Assembly (NCBI GenBank): GCA_036500345.1
Contig: DASYCE010000007.1
Location: 186,001 to 250,000, forward strand
Source: Gemmatimonadales bacterium
GTDB lineage: Bacteria > Gemmatimonadota > Gemmatimonadetes > Gemmatimonadales > GWC2-71-9
Reading direction: 5' to 3'
DNA: 64,000 bases
Positions 55,691-64,000 of the stretch are shown here, one piece after another. Position 1 is the first letter of the stretch. Every line of letters begins with the position of its first letter. A program made the translations under genes and the position numbers. The notes below the pieces were generated by a model. It saw only the letters and a list, made by a program, of their open reading frames with translations, was not told the DNA's origin and made no database searches.

Positions 55691-57398
55691 TTCGACCGGA
55701 CCAGCGCGACAAGCGTCCTTCCTCGAGGTGACGTCGCCGAAGTGGCGGAGCGCCTGGGCGCGCTTCCGCGCGCATCGCGGGCAGACGGTGACGTGGCGCA
55801 ACGTGCTCCTCGGCTCGGCCGGGGTGATGTTCTTCACGGCGACGTTCTGGATCGCGTGGCGGCTGGTGTCCTATTTCAAGGGGGTTCCGGAAATCGGCCC
55901 GCTCCTCGCGAGCAAGATGCTCTCGCTGGCGCTCCTCGCCTTCACCGCGATCCTCCTCCTCTCCAACCTGATCGGCGCGCTCTCCACCTTCTTTCTCGCG
56001 CGCGATCTCGACATGCTGGTCGCGGCACCGCTCGAGTGGGGGCGGTTCTATCTCGCCCGGCTGGTCGAGACGGTGGTGCATTCCTCGTGGATGGTGGCGC
56101 TGCTCTCCGTGCCGCTGCTCACCGCGTACGGGATCGCATGGCACGGCGGACCGCTCTTCCCGCTGGTGGTGATCGGCGCGCTGGTGCCGCTCCTGATCAT
56201 TCCCGGCGTGATCGGATCGGCGATCACGCTGCTCCTCGTCAACGTCTTCCCCGCGCGGCGGACCCGCGACATTCTCGGCCTGGTCACCGTCCTCGCCGCC
56301 GGCGGACTGGTCATCTTCATTCGTCTCGCCGCTCCGGAGCAGCTGGCGCGCCCGGAAGGGTTCCGATCGCTGGTTGATTTCATCGCGGTCCTGCGGACAC
56401 CGTCGCACCCGCTGTTTCCCAGCGAGTGGGCATCGGCGATGATCATGAACTGGCTCAGCCGAGTGGGTGATCCACTCCCGATCGCGCTGCTCTGGACAAC
56501 CGCCGGTGCACTGGTCGTGATCGGTGCCTCATTGCATCGGCGGTGGTACGTCCAGGGGTTCGCGAAAGCGCAGCAAGGCGCGGATCATTTCGTCTGGGGC
56601 GCGCGCTGGAACGCGGTGGCGCGCCGCCTGCTGGTCGGCATGCCGGCGATGCGGCGCGAATTCGTCCTCAAGGACTTGCGCATCTTCTTCCGCGACAGCA
56701 CCCAATGGAGCCAGCTGATTCTGCTGGCGGTGCTGGTGCCGGTGATGCTGCTCAACGTACAGATGCTGCCGCTGTTCAGCGGCGAAAAGGTGCCACCGCT
56801 GCTGGTGATCGCGATCATCTTCGTGACCCAGGGGCTGGCGGGGTTCGTCATCGCGGGGACCGCAGAGCGCCTGGTCTTTCCGTCGGTGTCGCTGGAAGGG
56901 CGCCAGCTGTGGCTGCTGCGGTCGTCGCCGCTTGATTCCCTGGCGATGCTGCGCAGCAAGTACCTCGTCGGCGTGATGCCGCTGCTCATCCTCGCGTTCA
57001 CGCTGACGATCACGACGAACCATCTGCTGCACGCGTCGGACTTCATGATGATCGTGAGCGTCTGCACCGTCGTCGCCTACACCCTCGCCGTCGGCGGCCT
57101 CGCCCTCGGCATGGGCACCTTGTTCCCGCAGTTCGAAACCGAAAATGCCGCACAGATTGCGACGTCGCTCGGCGGACTCGTCTTCATGCTCGTCGCGGTG
57201 ACACTGCTCGTGGCCGTGGTGATGCTCGAGGCCCTTCCGGTGACCGAGGAATTGCGCGCCCGGCAGGCTGGTGCGGCCGGGATGTCGGTGTCGCCCGAGG
57301 GATGGTGCGCGTTCGCCGCCGTCGCTGCACTCTGTCTCATCGCCGGGATCGTCCCGTTCAAGCTCGCGCGCTCGCGCCTGGAATCATTGGAGATCTGA
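55656..57398 (+). CDS. ABC transporter permease (putative)
   Basis: 580 residues with about 12 hydrophobic segments, in two groups separated by a cytoplasmic region (RWYVQGFAKAQQGADHF...). The N-terminus is cytoplasmic and basic (RSAWARFRAHRGQTVTWRN). It overlaps the ATPase gene by 35 nt and shares its orientation, so the pair forms an export or envelope-remodelling unit. The substrate is unknown. Confidence 0.8.
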   Translation: MSTTIWTRSLADSTGPARQASFLEVTSPKWRSAWARFRAHRGQTVTWRNVLLGSAGVMFFTATFWIAWRLVSYFKGVPEIGPLLASKMLSLALLAFTAILLLSNLIGALSTFFLARDLDMLVAAPLEWGRFYLARLVETVVHSSWMVALLSVPLLTAYGIAWHGGPLFPLVVIGALVPLLIIPGVIGSAITLLLVNVFPARRTRDILGLVTVLAAGGLVIFIRLAAPEQLARPEGFRSLVDFIAVLRTPSHPLFPSEWASAMIMNWLSRVGDPLPIALLWTTAGALVVIGASLHRRWYVQGFAKAQQGADHFVWGARWNAVARRLLVGMPAMRREFVLKDLRIFFRDSTQWSQLILLAVLVPVMLLNVQMLPLFSGEKVPPLLVIAIIFVTQGLAGFVIAGTAERLVFPSVSLEGRQLWLLRSSPLDSLAMLRSKYLVGVMPLLILAFTLTITTNHLLHASDFMMIVSVCTVVAYTLAVGGLALGMGTLFPQFETENAAQIATSLGGLVFMLVAVTLLVAVVMLEALPVTEELRARQAGAAGMSVSPEGWCAFAAVAALCLIAGIVPFKLARSRLESLEI

Positions 57399-57515
57399 CG
57401 CGCGAAAAGGCGTACCGCAGCGCATCACAACGCGCCCAGTTGACACCGCTCACCTCGACATCCTCCTGCGTGCCCCGGCAAATCCGCCGGTCGCCGCCCT
57501 TTCCAGGAGGACCCC
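57399..57515 (+). promoter_or_regulatory. Intergenic leader of the lipoprotein gene
   Basis: The 117 nt contain a perfect TTGACA at about 57439-57444, but the -10 region 17-18 nt later (TCCTGC) is poor. AGGAGG sits just before the lipoprotein start. Confidence 0.35.
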
Positions 57516-58757
57516 ATGTCGCGCCGTGTTGCGTTGCTCCTTGCCCTGACCCTGAGCGGAACCGCCTGTTCCGATCCCAGCCTTCCCACCGGATCGGCAC
57601 CACCCCTCGCCGCCTCCGTGACCGTCGCTTCGACGGCGCGAGCCGCTCGCGAAGCGCTGGCGCGGACCGTCGCTGTCGCACTGGCCGACCCGGCGACGCG
57701 CGGGGCCGTCAAGCGATTGCTCGACGCGTCAACCGCACCCGAAGGGAAGCTGCAGTTCCAGGCGCTGGTGCAACAGCAGTCCAGCTGGTTCGTCGGCGCA
57801 CTGACCCGCGCCGGCGCCACCACGCCGCAGCAGTTGCTGAGCGAACTCGATGCGGCGCGAGGATTGGAACTCTATCTGCCGGTTGCCGCCCAGCGCCGCG
57901 CGTGGACCGGCGACGCGCGGTATCTCGTCGGGACGATCGGCAACGACGGAGAGATTCCCGTCGGCTTCGGACCGGACGGAAATCCGGTTGCACTCGACCC
58001 GCGAACGCCCCCCGATATTCCGGTGATCGCGCTGGTCCCGCAGGAGACGGATTTCACGCAGGGCCGTCCCGCCAACATGACGGCGTGCACTGAGAGCTGC
58101 CCCGACAACCCGGGTGTCGGGTCCGGCGGCGGCTGGACACCGGGAAGCTCCGATCCGCCGAAGGCCCCGACGGTTCCGGGGGTTTACCTGGTAGAGAGCC
58201 ATTTCACCGACTCGCACGAGGGGTGGCTCAAGGGAACGCCCGAATACGAGTACCACGTCTACGGCATCGACGACAACGGCGCGTCGGTCCTGCTGTCGTG
58301 TACCGGCGAACATGCCGGTGGACCGTATACCTGGGATCAGAACAGCGCGGAGTGGACCGGGACGGCGTTGCTGCTGGCAGACTCGGTATACAACCAGTAT
58401 CAGGTGAAGCACCCCGGAGCACCGGTGCGCATCGTGGCCTGGGAAGATGACGATGAAGCGTGCGTCGACCACGCCGACGCGACGGGCGTTTCCGCCCTGA
58501 TCACCGCGGTCGACAATGCGTACAACGCGCTCACCAGCGGCAAGAGCGATCCCTGGTACCAGCGCGGCCTGCGGGGCGCGCCGTCGATCTTCTCGCTCTA
58601 CAAGGCGGTGCGGAACGTGATCCTGACCAATGACGACTTCATCGGGAACGCCGTCGACGCGTCGATCACCGGCGATGCACCGAACGGCGCCAACTGGGTG
58701 CTGAAGACCGGCGGCACGTTGACGTCGGGATGGTTCACGACGGTGCGGATGCCCTAA
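57516..58757 (+). CDS. Predicted lipoprotein of unknown function
   Basis: 413 residues. A lipobox L-S-G-T-A-C (Cys18) ends a short signal peptide (MSRRVALLLALTLSGTAC). The N-terminal third is Ala-rich helix (AAREALARTVAVALADPATRGAVKR). The C-terminal part is mixed beta with KGTPEYEYHVYGIDDNG and a conserved-looking EDDDEACVDHAD metal-like acidic patch. There is no recognised enzyme signature. It is downstream of the ABC permease by 117 nt. Confidence 0.72.
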   Translation: MSRRVALLLALTLSGTACSDPSLPTGSAPPLAASVTVASTARAAREALARTVAVALADPATRGAVKRLLDASTAPEGKLQFQALVQQQSSWFVGALTRAGATTPQQLLSELDAARGLELYLPVAAQRRAWTGDARYLVGTIGNDGEIPVGFGPDGNPVALDPRTPPDIPVIALVPQETDFTQGRPANMTACTESCPDNPGVGSGGGWTPGSSDPPKAPTVPGVYLVESHFTDSHEGWLKGTPEYEYHVYGIDDNGASVLLSCTGEHAGGPYTWDQNSAEWTGTALLLADSVYNQYQVKHPGAPVRIVAWEDDDEACVDHADATGVSALITAVDNAYNALTSGKSDPWYQRGLRGAPSIFSLYKAVRNVILTNDDFIGNAVDASITGDAPNGANWVLKTGGTLTSGWFTTVRMP

Positions 58758-58781
58758 CGGCGCCGCACAACGCGGCCGGCG

Positions 58782-59222
58782 CTACGGCGCGGGCCGAACC
58801 GCCACACCGCATCCCGGGCAGAATGCAGCGTCGGATGGGAGCGACCGGCCGCATCCGACGCAGGCGCCCTCGCTGGTGACGAGGCCGGAGCCGCAGATCG
58901 GGCAGAACGCCGCTTCGGGGAGATCACAGTGTCCGTGCACGAGGCAATGGACCGCGGCGTCGCGTGGCTCGAGCGTCGCGACCGCGATCAAGGCGTACTT
59001 GGCATGCAGCGCCGCGTAATCGGATTCCGAGAGCTTTCCGGTGGCGCGGTCGAACTCGATTTCCTTGAGCGCGAGAAGCGCCTGGCCCCGGGGCGTCTCT
59101 TCGGGGTCGGGAATGTCGAGATCGACCGGCCGCATCGTGGTGGGCGCAAGGATCGGCTGGAGCACCAGCCAGAGCAGCGCGATCCCGATGACCGCCGCTG
59201 CGATCGGTTCGAGATAGGTCAC
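58782..59222 (-). CDS. Cytochrome c maturation-associated membrane protein with double zinc ribbon
   Basis: 146 residues. A single N-terminal membrane segment (PIAAAVIGIALLWLVLQPIL) is followed by the CcmI-like helix stretch ALLALKEIEFDRATGKLSESDY. Two zinc-ribbon CxxC pairs end the protein (CPICGSGLVTSEGACVGCG and FCPGCG). It lies directly downstream of ccmH with a 4-nt overlap. The combination suggests a haem-lyase accessory factor of the CcmI kind with an added zinc module. Exact role uncertain. Confidence 0.7.
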   Translation of the reverse strand: MTYLEPIAAAVIGIALLWLVLQPILAPTTMRPVDLDIPDPEETPRGQALLALKEIEFDRATGKLSESDYAALHAKYALIAVATLEPRDAAVHCLVHGHCDLPEAAFCPICGSGLVTSEGACVGCGRSLPSDAAFCPGCGVAVRPAP

Positions 59223-59824
59223 GACTCCACGTCGTCGAGCGCACGCCGCAGCCGCTCGAGTTGCTCCGCGTCGGGCGATCCCGGCGGTGCCGCGGTGCCG
59301 TCACCGCCGGCCGCCGCCAGTGCAGGACGCTGTCGGGCAGCGAGCCACGCTGCGAGCGCCAGCGCAACAGCAGCGACGAGCAGCCCGGGAATGAGATAGC
59401 CGGCGAGGTTGAAGCCTCGTGCCGGCGGCGACATCAACACTTTCTCGCCGTACTCCGGCTGCGCCACGAACCACGCGAGGATCTGATCCGCGTTGGCGCC
59501 CTGCTGCACCTGCTGCACGACCAGTCGATGCATCTCCGGGGAGAAGGTGCAGGAGAAATCGGTGGTGCGGCAGGTGTAGACATCAAGCGTGCACCCGCAG
59601 GAGCAACGCAGGCGCCGCTCGATCGCGACCACGCCGGGATCATTGTCGAGCGGGCCCAGCGGGCGGCTCATCCCGCCGATCGGCGCGACCAGCGTGTCGG
59701 CGGCGACTCGGCCAGTATCAGGGCGCTGGGCGAGCTTCGGCGATTGGGACCGCGGCCCGCGCACCGCCGCCGGAACGAGGCCGGCCGCGGTGAATCGCAG
59801 GAAACTCCGCCGGCTGACGATCAT
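59219..59824 (-). CDS. ccmH: Cytochrome c biogenesis protein CcmH/CycL family
   Basis: 201 residues. A twin-arginine-like start (SRRSFLRFTAAG) leads a periplasmic domain with the Cys cluster LRCSCGC...CRTTDFSC (Cys74, 76, 78, 85, 92). A C-terminal hydrophobic segment (LIPGLLVAAVALALAAWLAA) precedes an acidic tail. CcmH reduces apocytochrome or CcmE-haem thiols. The usual spacing CxxC is replaced by CxCxC, as in some non-proteobacterial homologues. The start overlaps the ccmF stop (ATGA). Confidence 0.85.
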   Translation of the reverse strand: MIVSRRSFLRFTAAGLVPAAVRGPRSQSPKLAQRPDTGRVAADTLVAPIGGMSRPLGPLDNDPGVVAIERRLRCSCGCTLDVYTCRTTDFSCTFSPEMHRLVVQQVQQGANADQILAWFVAQPEYGEKVLMSPPARGFNLAGYLIPGLLVAAVALALAAWLAARQRPALAAAGGDGTAAPPGSPDAEQLERLRRALDDVES

Positions 59825-61860
59825 TCGGAAACTCCCGCAAGCGGCACCGCGTACCCGGCCTGCGGCGCGAGACGCCGGCGTGGCGTCTTGAGCTGCGGAC
59901 CACCGGGCCACATCGTGATGAGGCCGCCCAGGACGAGTACCGCGCCCCCGATCCAGAACCAGCTCACCAGCGGATTGATGATCAGCGTGAACCGCGCGCG
60001 CTCGGTGCCGTCCGGCGAACCGGCATACACCACGTAGAGATCCTCGCGAAGATCGCTGCGGATCCCGACCACGGTGGACGGCTCGAACGTGGGATTGTCG
60101 AATGAGTCGACGTACTGGCGCCGCTCGGATTCGATGGTGCCGATCAGCTTGCCGTTGCGTCGCACCTGCAACGTTGCCGCGGAGACCTGGCGATTCTGGC
60201 GCTCATACTGCGAGACGCCGAGGTGCGTCAACTGGTAGGTATGACCGAACGGCGAACGCAGTTCTACCGTCTCACCCGGCGAGAGCACTGCCTCCCGCTT
60301 CACCTGGAAGGCGAGACCGGTGAACGCGACGAAGTAGATCACCACGCCCACATGGACGATGTAACCACCGTACCGTCGCCGGTTTCTGGCGATCAGATGG
60401 ACCAGCGCCGCCGGCACGCCCTCACCGTGCAGCGCGATCCGGGCGCGAATGCCACGGTAGAATTCCTGCCCGATCGTCCCCACGACAAAGCCGCCGAGCG
60501 CCAGCGCCATGATGGCGTAGACGTCGCGCATCCCAGCACCGAGCAGCGCCGCGGCGGTTACTCCCCCTGTCGCGAGCGGGACGATGAATTGCCGGCGGAG
60601 GTTCGCGGTCGACGCCTTGCGCCACGCGATCAGCGGCCCGATGCCGGTCAGCGCGAGGAGAAAGAGACCGAGCGGAACATTGACGCGATTGAAGAACGCC
60701 GGGCCGACCGTGATCTTGGTGCCGCGCACCCATTCCGAGAGAATTGGAAAGAGCGTACCCCACAGCACCGAGAAGGCGATGCCGACCAGCGCGAGATTGT
60801 TGAAGAGAAACGCCGATTCGCGGCTCACCAGCGACTCGAGCTGGACCTCGGCCTCGAGCATCGGCCAGCGGGTATAGAGCAGCGTGAACGACACGACCGC
60901 CGCCACCAGGAGGAGCGCCAGGAAGAAGTAGCCGATGTCGGACTGGGTAAACGAGTGGATCGAGGAAATCGCCCCCGACCGCGTGATGAAGGTTCCGAAG
61001 ATCGACAGCAGGAAGGTGCCAATGATCAGCGACACGTTCCATCGCTTGAGCATCCCGCGCTTTTCCTGGATCATCACCGAGTGAAGGAACGCGGTCAGCG
61101 TGAGCCACGACAGGAGCGGTGCGTTCTCGACCGGGTCCCACATCCAGACGCCGCCCCAGCCGAGTTCGACGTACGCCCACCACATGCCGAGCGTGATGCC
61201 GATCGAGAGGAAGAGCCACGACGCCAGCGCCCACTTCCGCATCGCGATGATCCAGCCGGTGTCGAGCTTGCGGGCCAGCAGCGCGGCGATCGCGAAGGCG
61301 AACGGAATCGTGATGCTGATGTAGCCGAGATAGAGCATCGGGGGATGCATCACCATCCCGGGGTTCTGCAGTTGCGGATTCAGGCCGCGGCCATCGGCCG
61401 GCGTAAATGGCAGCCGCTCGAACGGTGACGCATGTCCGAAGAGCATCACCGCAAGGAAGAACGCGATCACCAGATTGACGACCGCCGCGACGTACGGCAG
61501 CAACGCCCGGTGCCGCGACGATGTCAGCGCCTGGGCGAGCGCGCCGAAAATCGAAAGGATCACCGCCCAGAAGAGGAGCGAGCCCTTCTGTCCTGCCCAG
61601 AACGCCGACACGAGATAGTAGGTCGGGAGATTGCGCGACGTATACGAAGCCACGTACTCGATGTTGAAGTCGTGGCCGAGAATTCCCTTCCAGAGCGCCG
61701 CCGACGCCACCAGCAGCGCCGCACAGATGGCATACGATCCGCGGGTCACCGCGGTGGCCAGGACCGGTCGCGCTCTCCAGTTCCCGAACAGGCCGATCGC
61801 GGCACTCCAGCATCCGAGCAGCAACGCCGCCCAGAGTGCAAAGGTCCCGAGAAATGTCAT
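59821..61860 (-). CDS. ccmF: Cytochrome c haem lyase CcmF
   Basis: Transfers haem from CcmE to apocytochrome c in the inner membrane. The 679 residues have about 13 hydrophobic segments. The tryptophan-rich WWD-type motif is WAYVELGWGGVWMWDPVEN. FxRSGxxxSIHxF-like ITRSGAISSIHSFTQS follows. The gene lies between ccmE and ccmH. The Cu- and haem-handling partners CcmA, B and C are not in the window. Confidence 0.93.
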   Translation of the reverse strand: MTFLGTFALWAALLLGCWSAAIGLFGNWRARPVLATAVTRGSYAICAALLVASAALWKGILGHDFNIEYVASYTSRNLPTYYLVSAFWAGQKGSLLFWAVILSIFGALAQALTSSRHRALLPYVAAVVNLVIAFFLAVMLFGHASPFERLPFTPADGRGLNPQLQNPGMVMHPPMLYLGYISITIPFAFAIAALLARKLDTGWIIAMRKWALASWLFLSIGITLGMWWAYVELGWGGVWMWDPVENAPLLSWLTLTAFLHSVMIQEKRGMLKRWNVSLIIGTFLLSIFGTFITRSGAISSIHSFTQSDIGYFFLALLLVAAVVSFTLLYTRWPMLEAEVQLESLVSRESAFLFNNLALVGIAFSVLWGTLFPILSEWVRGTKITVGPAFFNRVNVPLGLFLLALTGIGPLIAWRKASTANLRRQFIVPLATGGVTAAALLGAGMRDVYAIMALALGGFVVGTIGQEFYRGIRARIALHGEGVPAALVHLIARNRRRYGGYIVHVGVVIYFVAFTGLAFQVKREAVLSPGETVELRSPFGHTYQLTHLGVSQYERQNRQVSAATLQVRRNGKLIGTIESERRQYVDSFDNPTFEPSTVVGIRSDLREDLYVVYAGSPDGTERARFTLIINPLVSWFWIGGAVLVLGGLITMWPGGPQLKTPRRRLAPQAGYAVPLAGVSE

Positions 61861-61867
61861 CGGTGCA

Positions 61868-62293
61868 TCAAGTGGACTTGGGCTGGTCCTTCCATGCCGC
61901 TTCGTACCGTGAGCCGCACTTGGCGATCACGTCAGTGGCGTGGAAGACTCCGTCGCGTCCGAGCTTTCCCGGTACGACGACGTCGATATCGTTCGCGTCG
62001 GTGAAGGTGTCGGGAACGAGACCGACATAGGTGACCGGAAAGGTGCGGATGCCATCGCTGATGGAGAAATCAACCCGCTCGTGCGCCGGATCACGATGGA
62101 TCGATCCCGGCACGACCTTCGCGCTCACCTTGACGCCGACATCGTAGAAATGCGGATCCGAGGCGCTGCGCGCAGCGAGTTGCGTGGGGGTGAGAAAGTA
62201 GGTGCCGGTCTGCTTGATACCTTCGGTGATCATCAGCACTACGCAGGCCACAATCACGGTTGCACCGACTGCGAACTTCGTCCCTGGCTTCAT
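61868..62293 (-). CDS. ccmE: Haem chaperone CcmE, CxxxY type
   Basis: 141 residues. An N-terminal membrane anchor (FAVGATVIVACVVLMITEG) precedes the OB-fold domain. In most proteobacteria haem is covalently bound by His in HxxxY. Here the corresponding site is Cys126-Gly-Ser-Arg-Tyr130 (AKCGSRY), placing the protein in the CxxxY class known from some anaerobes and archaea. The start at 62293 lies 28 nt after glpK ends. It precedes ccmF by 7 nt. Confidence 0.88.
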   Translation of the reverse strand: MKPGTKFAVGATVIVACVVLMITEGIKQTGTYFLTPTQLAARSASDPHFYDVGVKVSAKVVPGSIHRDPAHERVDFSISDGIRTFPVTYVGLVPDTFTDANDIDVVVPGKLGRDGVFHATDVIAKCGSRYEAAWKDQPKST

Positions 62294-62321
62294 GGCCCGG
62301 AATATAGTGCCGTGGTGCGCG

Positions 62322-63815
62322 CTAGCGTGTCCGCGCCCGACCGTCCGCAACGCCGCCCGGCCAGCTCGCCCAGGCGAGTGCGGTGTCGACTGCGCGGCGC
62401 CATTCACGGCGTGCCTGCTCCCGCCACGACGCGTCCCGCCGTGGCTCGAACACCGTTGTTTCCCCGCTCTCGGCTGCCGATGGGAGCGACGCGCCGATGC
62501 CGATGGCGGCGAGGCGGGCAGCACCCAGCGCGGTGAGTTCGATCGCGGCGGGGCGCTCGACGGGAATACCCAGCAGGTCGGCCTGGTACTGCATCAGCCA
62601 GTCATTCTGCGCCGCGCCGCCATCGACGCGCAGCACCGTGACGCCCCCCATGACCTCGACGAGATCCGCGGCGCTGTGCGCAATCGCTTCGAGCGTCGCC
62701 CGGACCAGATGTGCCCGGCCGACGCCTCGCGTCACACCGGTGATCACGCCGCGCGCCTCGGCGTTCCAGTGCGGCGCCCCGAGGCCGGCGAGCGCGGGGA
62801 CGAAGGTCACGCCACCTGCGTCGACGACGCTCGCCGCGAGTGCCGCAGTTTCGGCGGCGCTCTCGATGAGACCAAGACCATCGCGCAGCCACTGCACCGC
62901 CGCGCCGGCAATGAAGACACTCCCCTCGAGTGCCCATGCGCGCGCGCCAGAGCGGTTCGCCGCGATGGTCGCAAGGATCCCGGGCGCGGGTGCGGGAGGG
63001 TTCGCGTCGCCGCTGTGGCGGAGAAGAAAGGCCCCGGTCCCGTAGGTGATCTTGCTCGATCCCGGCTCGGTGCATCCGTGGCCGAAGAGCGCCGCCTGCT
63101 GATCGCCGGCGAGCCCGGTGATCGGGATCGGCGTGCCGAACCACGTCGCCTCTGCCAGACCGACGTGTCCGGCGCTCGGCACCACCGCCGGAAGGATCGC
63201 GCGGGGAATACCAAAGAGCTCGAGCATCTCGTTGTCCCAGTCGCCGGTCGCGAGGTCGGCGAGCAAGGTTCGCGACGAATTGGTCGGATCGGTCACATGC
63301 ACCGCGCCACCGGTGAGTCGCGCTATCAGCCACGTCTCCACCGTCCCGGCGCAGAGCTCGCCGCGAACCGCCCGGCGCGCAACATCGGGATCGCGCAGGA
63401 GCCATTCGAGCTTGGTGGCTGAGAAATAGGGATCGAGCAGCAGGCCGGTTCGAGCGCGCACCCGCGGTTCGACCCCGGCGGCACGCAGCCCGGCGCAGCG
63501 CGTGGTGGTGCGCCGGTCCTGCCACACGATCGCCGGGGCGATCGGAGCCAGCGTCTGCCGGTCCCAGAGCACCACGGTCTCGCGCTGGTTGGTGATCCCG
63601 ATCGCCGCGATCGCGACACCCGCCGCAGCCAGCGCGTCCCGTCCCGCCGCCACGGTGGCCGTCACGAGGATCTCCGGATCATGCTCCACCCAACCCGGCG
63701 ACGGATACGACTGCGGAATCTCGCGATAGCCGCGGCCGAGGACCGTCCCGTCGGCGCCGAAGACGAGCGCCGTCGAGCCGGTGGTTCCCTGATCGAGCGC
63801 GACGATATTGGGCAT
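62322..63815 (-). CDS. glpK: Glycerol kinase
   Basis: Phosphorylates glycerol with ATP, 497 residues. FGGY-family motifs are VALDQGTTGSTALVF at the N-terminus, GYREIPQSYPSPGWVEHDP, ITNQRETVVLWD, LTGLAGDQQAALFGHGC and VLRVDGGAAQNDWLMQYQ. The start MPNIVALDQGTTGS at 63815 is chosen; a longer reading would begin at a TTG inside a -10-like TATCTT. Divergent from the hydratase gene. Confidence 0.95.
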   Translation of the reverse strand: MPNIVALDQGTTGSTALVFGADGTVLGRGYREIPQSYPSPGWVEHDPEILVTATVAAGRDALAAAGVAIAAIGITNQRETVVLWDRQTLAPIAPAIVWQDRRTTTRCAGLRAAGVEPRVRARTGLLLDPYFSATKLEWLLRDPDVARRAVRGELCAGTVETWLIARLTGGAVHVTDPTNSSRTLLADLATGDWDNEMLELFGIPRAILPAVVPSAGHVGLAEATWFGTPIPITGLAGDQQAALFGHGCTEPGSSKITYGTGAFLLRHSGDANPPAPAPGILATIAANRSGARAWALEGSVFIAGAAVQWLRDGLGLIESAAETAALAASVVDAGGVTFVPALAGLGAPHWNAEARGVITGVTRGVGRAHLVRATLEAIAHSAADLVEVMGGVTVLRVDGGAAQNDWLMQYQADLLGIPVERPAAIELTALGAARLAAIGIGASLPSAAESGETTVFEPRRDASWREQARREWRRAVDTALAWASWPGGVADGRARTR

Positions 63816-63829
63816 TGGAGTCCATCGCG

Positions 63830-63850
63830 AAGATAGCAATCCGCTATCTT
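63830..63850. promoter_or_regulatory. Inverted repeat between glpK and the enoyl-CoA hydratase gene
   Basis: AAGATAGC-AATCC-GCTATCTT. Each arm supplies a TATCTT -10-like hexamer on one strand, 14 nt before glpK ATG and 5 nt before the hydratase GTG. It may be a shared operator, a pair of divergent -10 elements, or both. No clear -35 elements. Confidence 0.5.
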
Positions 63851-63855
63851 TGTGG

Positions 63856-64000
63856 GTGCCTTATTCAACCTTGCTCTTTGACCTCACCGACGACGGGATC
63901 GGGCTCGTCACCTTCAACCGTCCCGACAAACTCAACGCCCTCAACGCGACGGTCATCGCCGAACTTGGCGCCCTGATCCAGGACGCCTCCCGCGACGATG
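63856..64000 (+). CDS. Enoyl-CoA hydratase/isomerase family (partial, C-terminus outside window)
   Basis: The visible 48 residues from a GTG start read MPYSTLLFDLTDDGIGLVTFNRPDKLNAL, then NATVIAELGALIQDASRDD. This is the crotonase-fold N-terminal motif with the conserved FNRPDKLNAL. The GTG at 63856 is 5 nt after TATCTT, suggesting a leaderless mRNA. The active-site glutamates and oxyanion hole are beyond the window. Confidence 0.85.
   Translation, partial: MPYSTLLFDLTDDGIGLVTFNRPDKLNALNATVIAELGALIQDASRDD

Overview
The window is high-GC bacterial chromosome that reads as a member of the Gemmatimonadota or a close relative. This is inferred, not searched. The basis is an EF-Tu with an odd switch I that I associate with that phylum, tandem GWxTD proteins, PEP-CTERM proteins, a reaction-centre-type dihaem cytochrome, and chromosomal housekeeping genes throughout. 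No insertion sequence, prophage, integrase, CRISPR array or rRNA gene was seen.

Layout. (1) 1-16508, all minus strand: a fused str-S10-spc supercluster, read right to left as rpsL-rpsG-fusA-tuf-rpsJ-rplCDWB-rpsS-rplV-rpsC-rplP-rpmC-rpsQ-rplNXE-rpsH-rplFR-rpsE-rpmD-rplO-secY-adk-map. It starts from a near-consensus promoter at about 16554-16582. rpsN is missing from its usual place between rplE and rpsH. (2) 16600-20400: three PEP-CTERM protein genes and a T4 endonuclease V-type pyrimidine-dimer glycosylase, separated by clear hairpin terminators. (3) 20395-34405, minus strand: tRNA-Thr/Tyr/Gly/Thr-tuf-secE-nusG-rplKAJL-rpoBC, the same order as the E. coli thrU-tyrU-glyT-thrT-tufB block followed by the rpo genes. 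(4) 34600-44000: a dihaem cytochrome c, cysS, an MscS channel, and two 732-residue GWxTD paralogues flanking a carboxypeptidase-regulatory-like protein. (5) 43924-48540, minus strand: an envelope-stress-like operon of six small paralogous membrane/coiled-coil proteins, a YbjN/chaperone-like protein, PspA, a DUF1611 protein and a small membrane protein. (6) 48639-53310: sdaAA, sdaAB, a small hypothetical gene and uvrA. (7) 53391-58757, plus strand: a transglutaminase-fold protein, an ABC ATPase and permease, and a lipoprotein. (8) 58782-64000: a cytochrome c maturation block (ccmE-ccmF-ccmH-zinc-ribbon protein), glpK, and the start of an enoyl-CoA hydratase gene.

The strongest candidate for an undescribed system is the six-paralogue array at 46711-48540 next to pspA. 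Each member pairs a transmembrane or hydrophobic N-terminus with a coiled coil ending in the same signature (E/H-E/Q-R-V/L-D-F-A/S-E-R-x-L). This resembles an expanded set of PspB-like subunits. Other notable points are low-complexity tails on ribosomal proteins S5, L4 and L5, an insertion of about 157 residues in RpoB, a non-canonical EF-Tu switch I, a CxxxY-type CcmE, and a duplicated promoter sequence that drives both translation superoperons.
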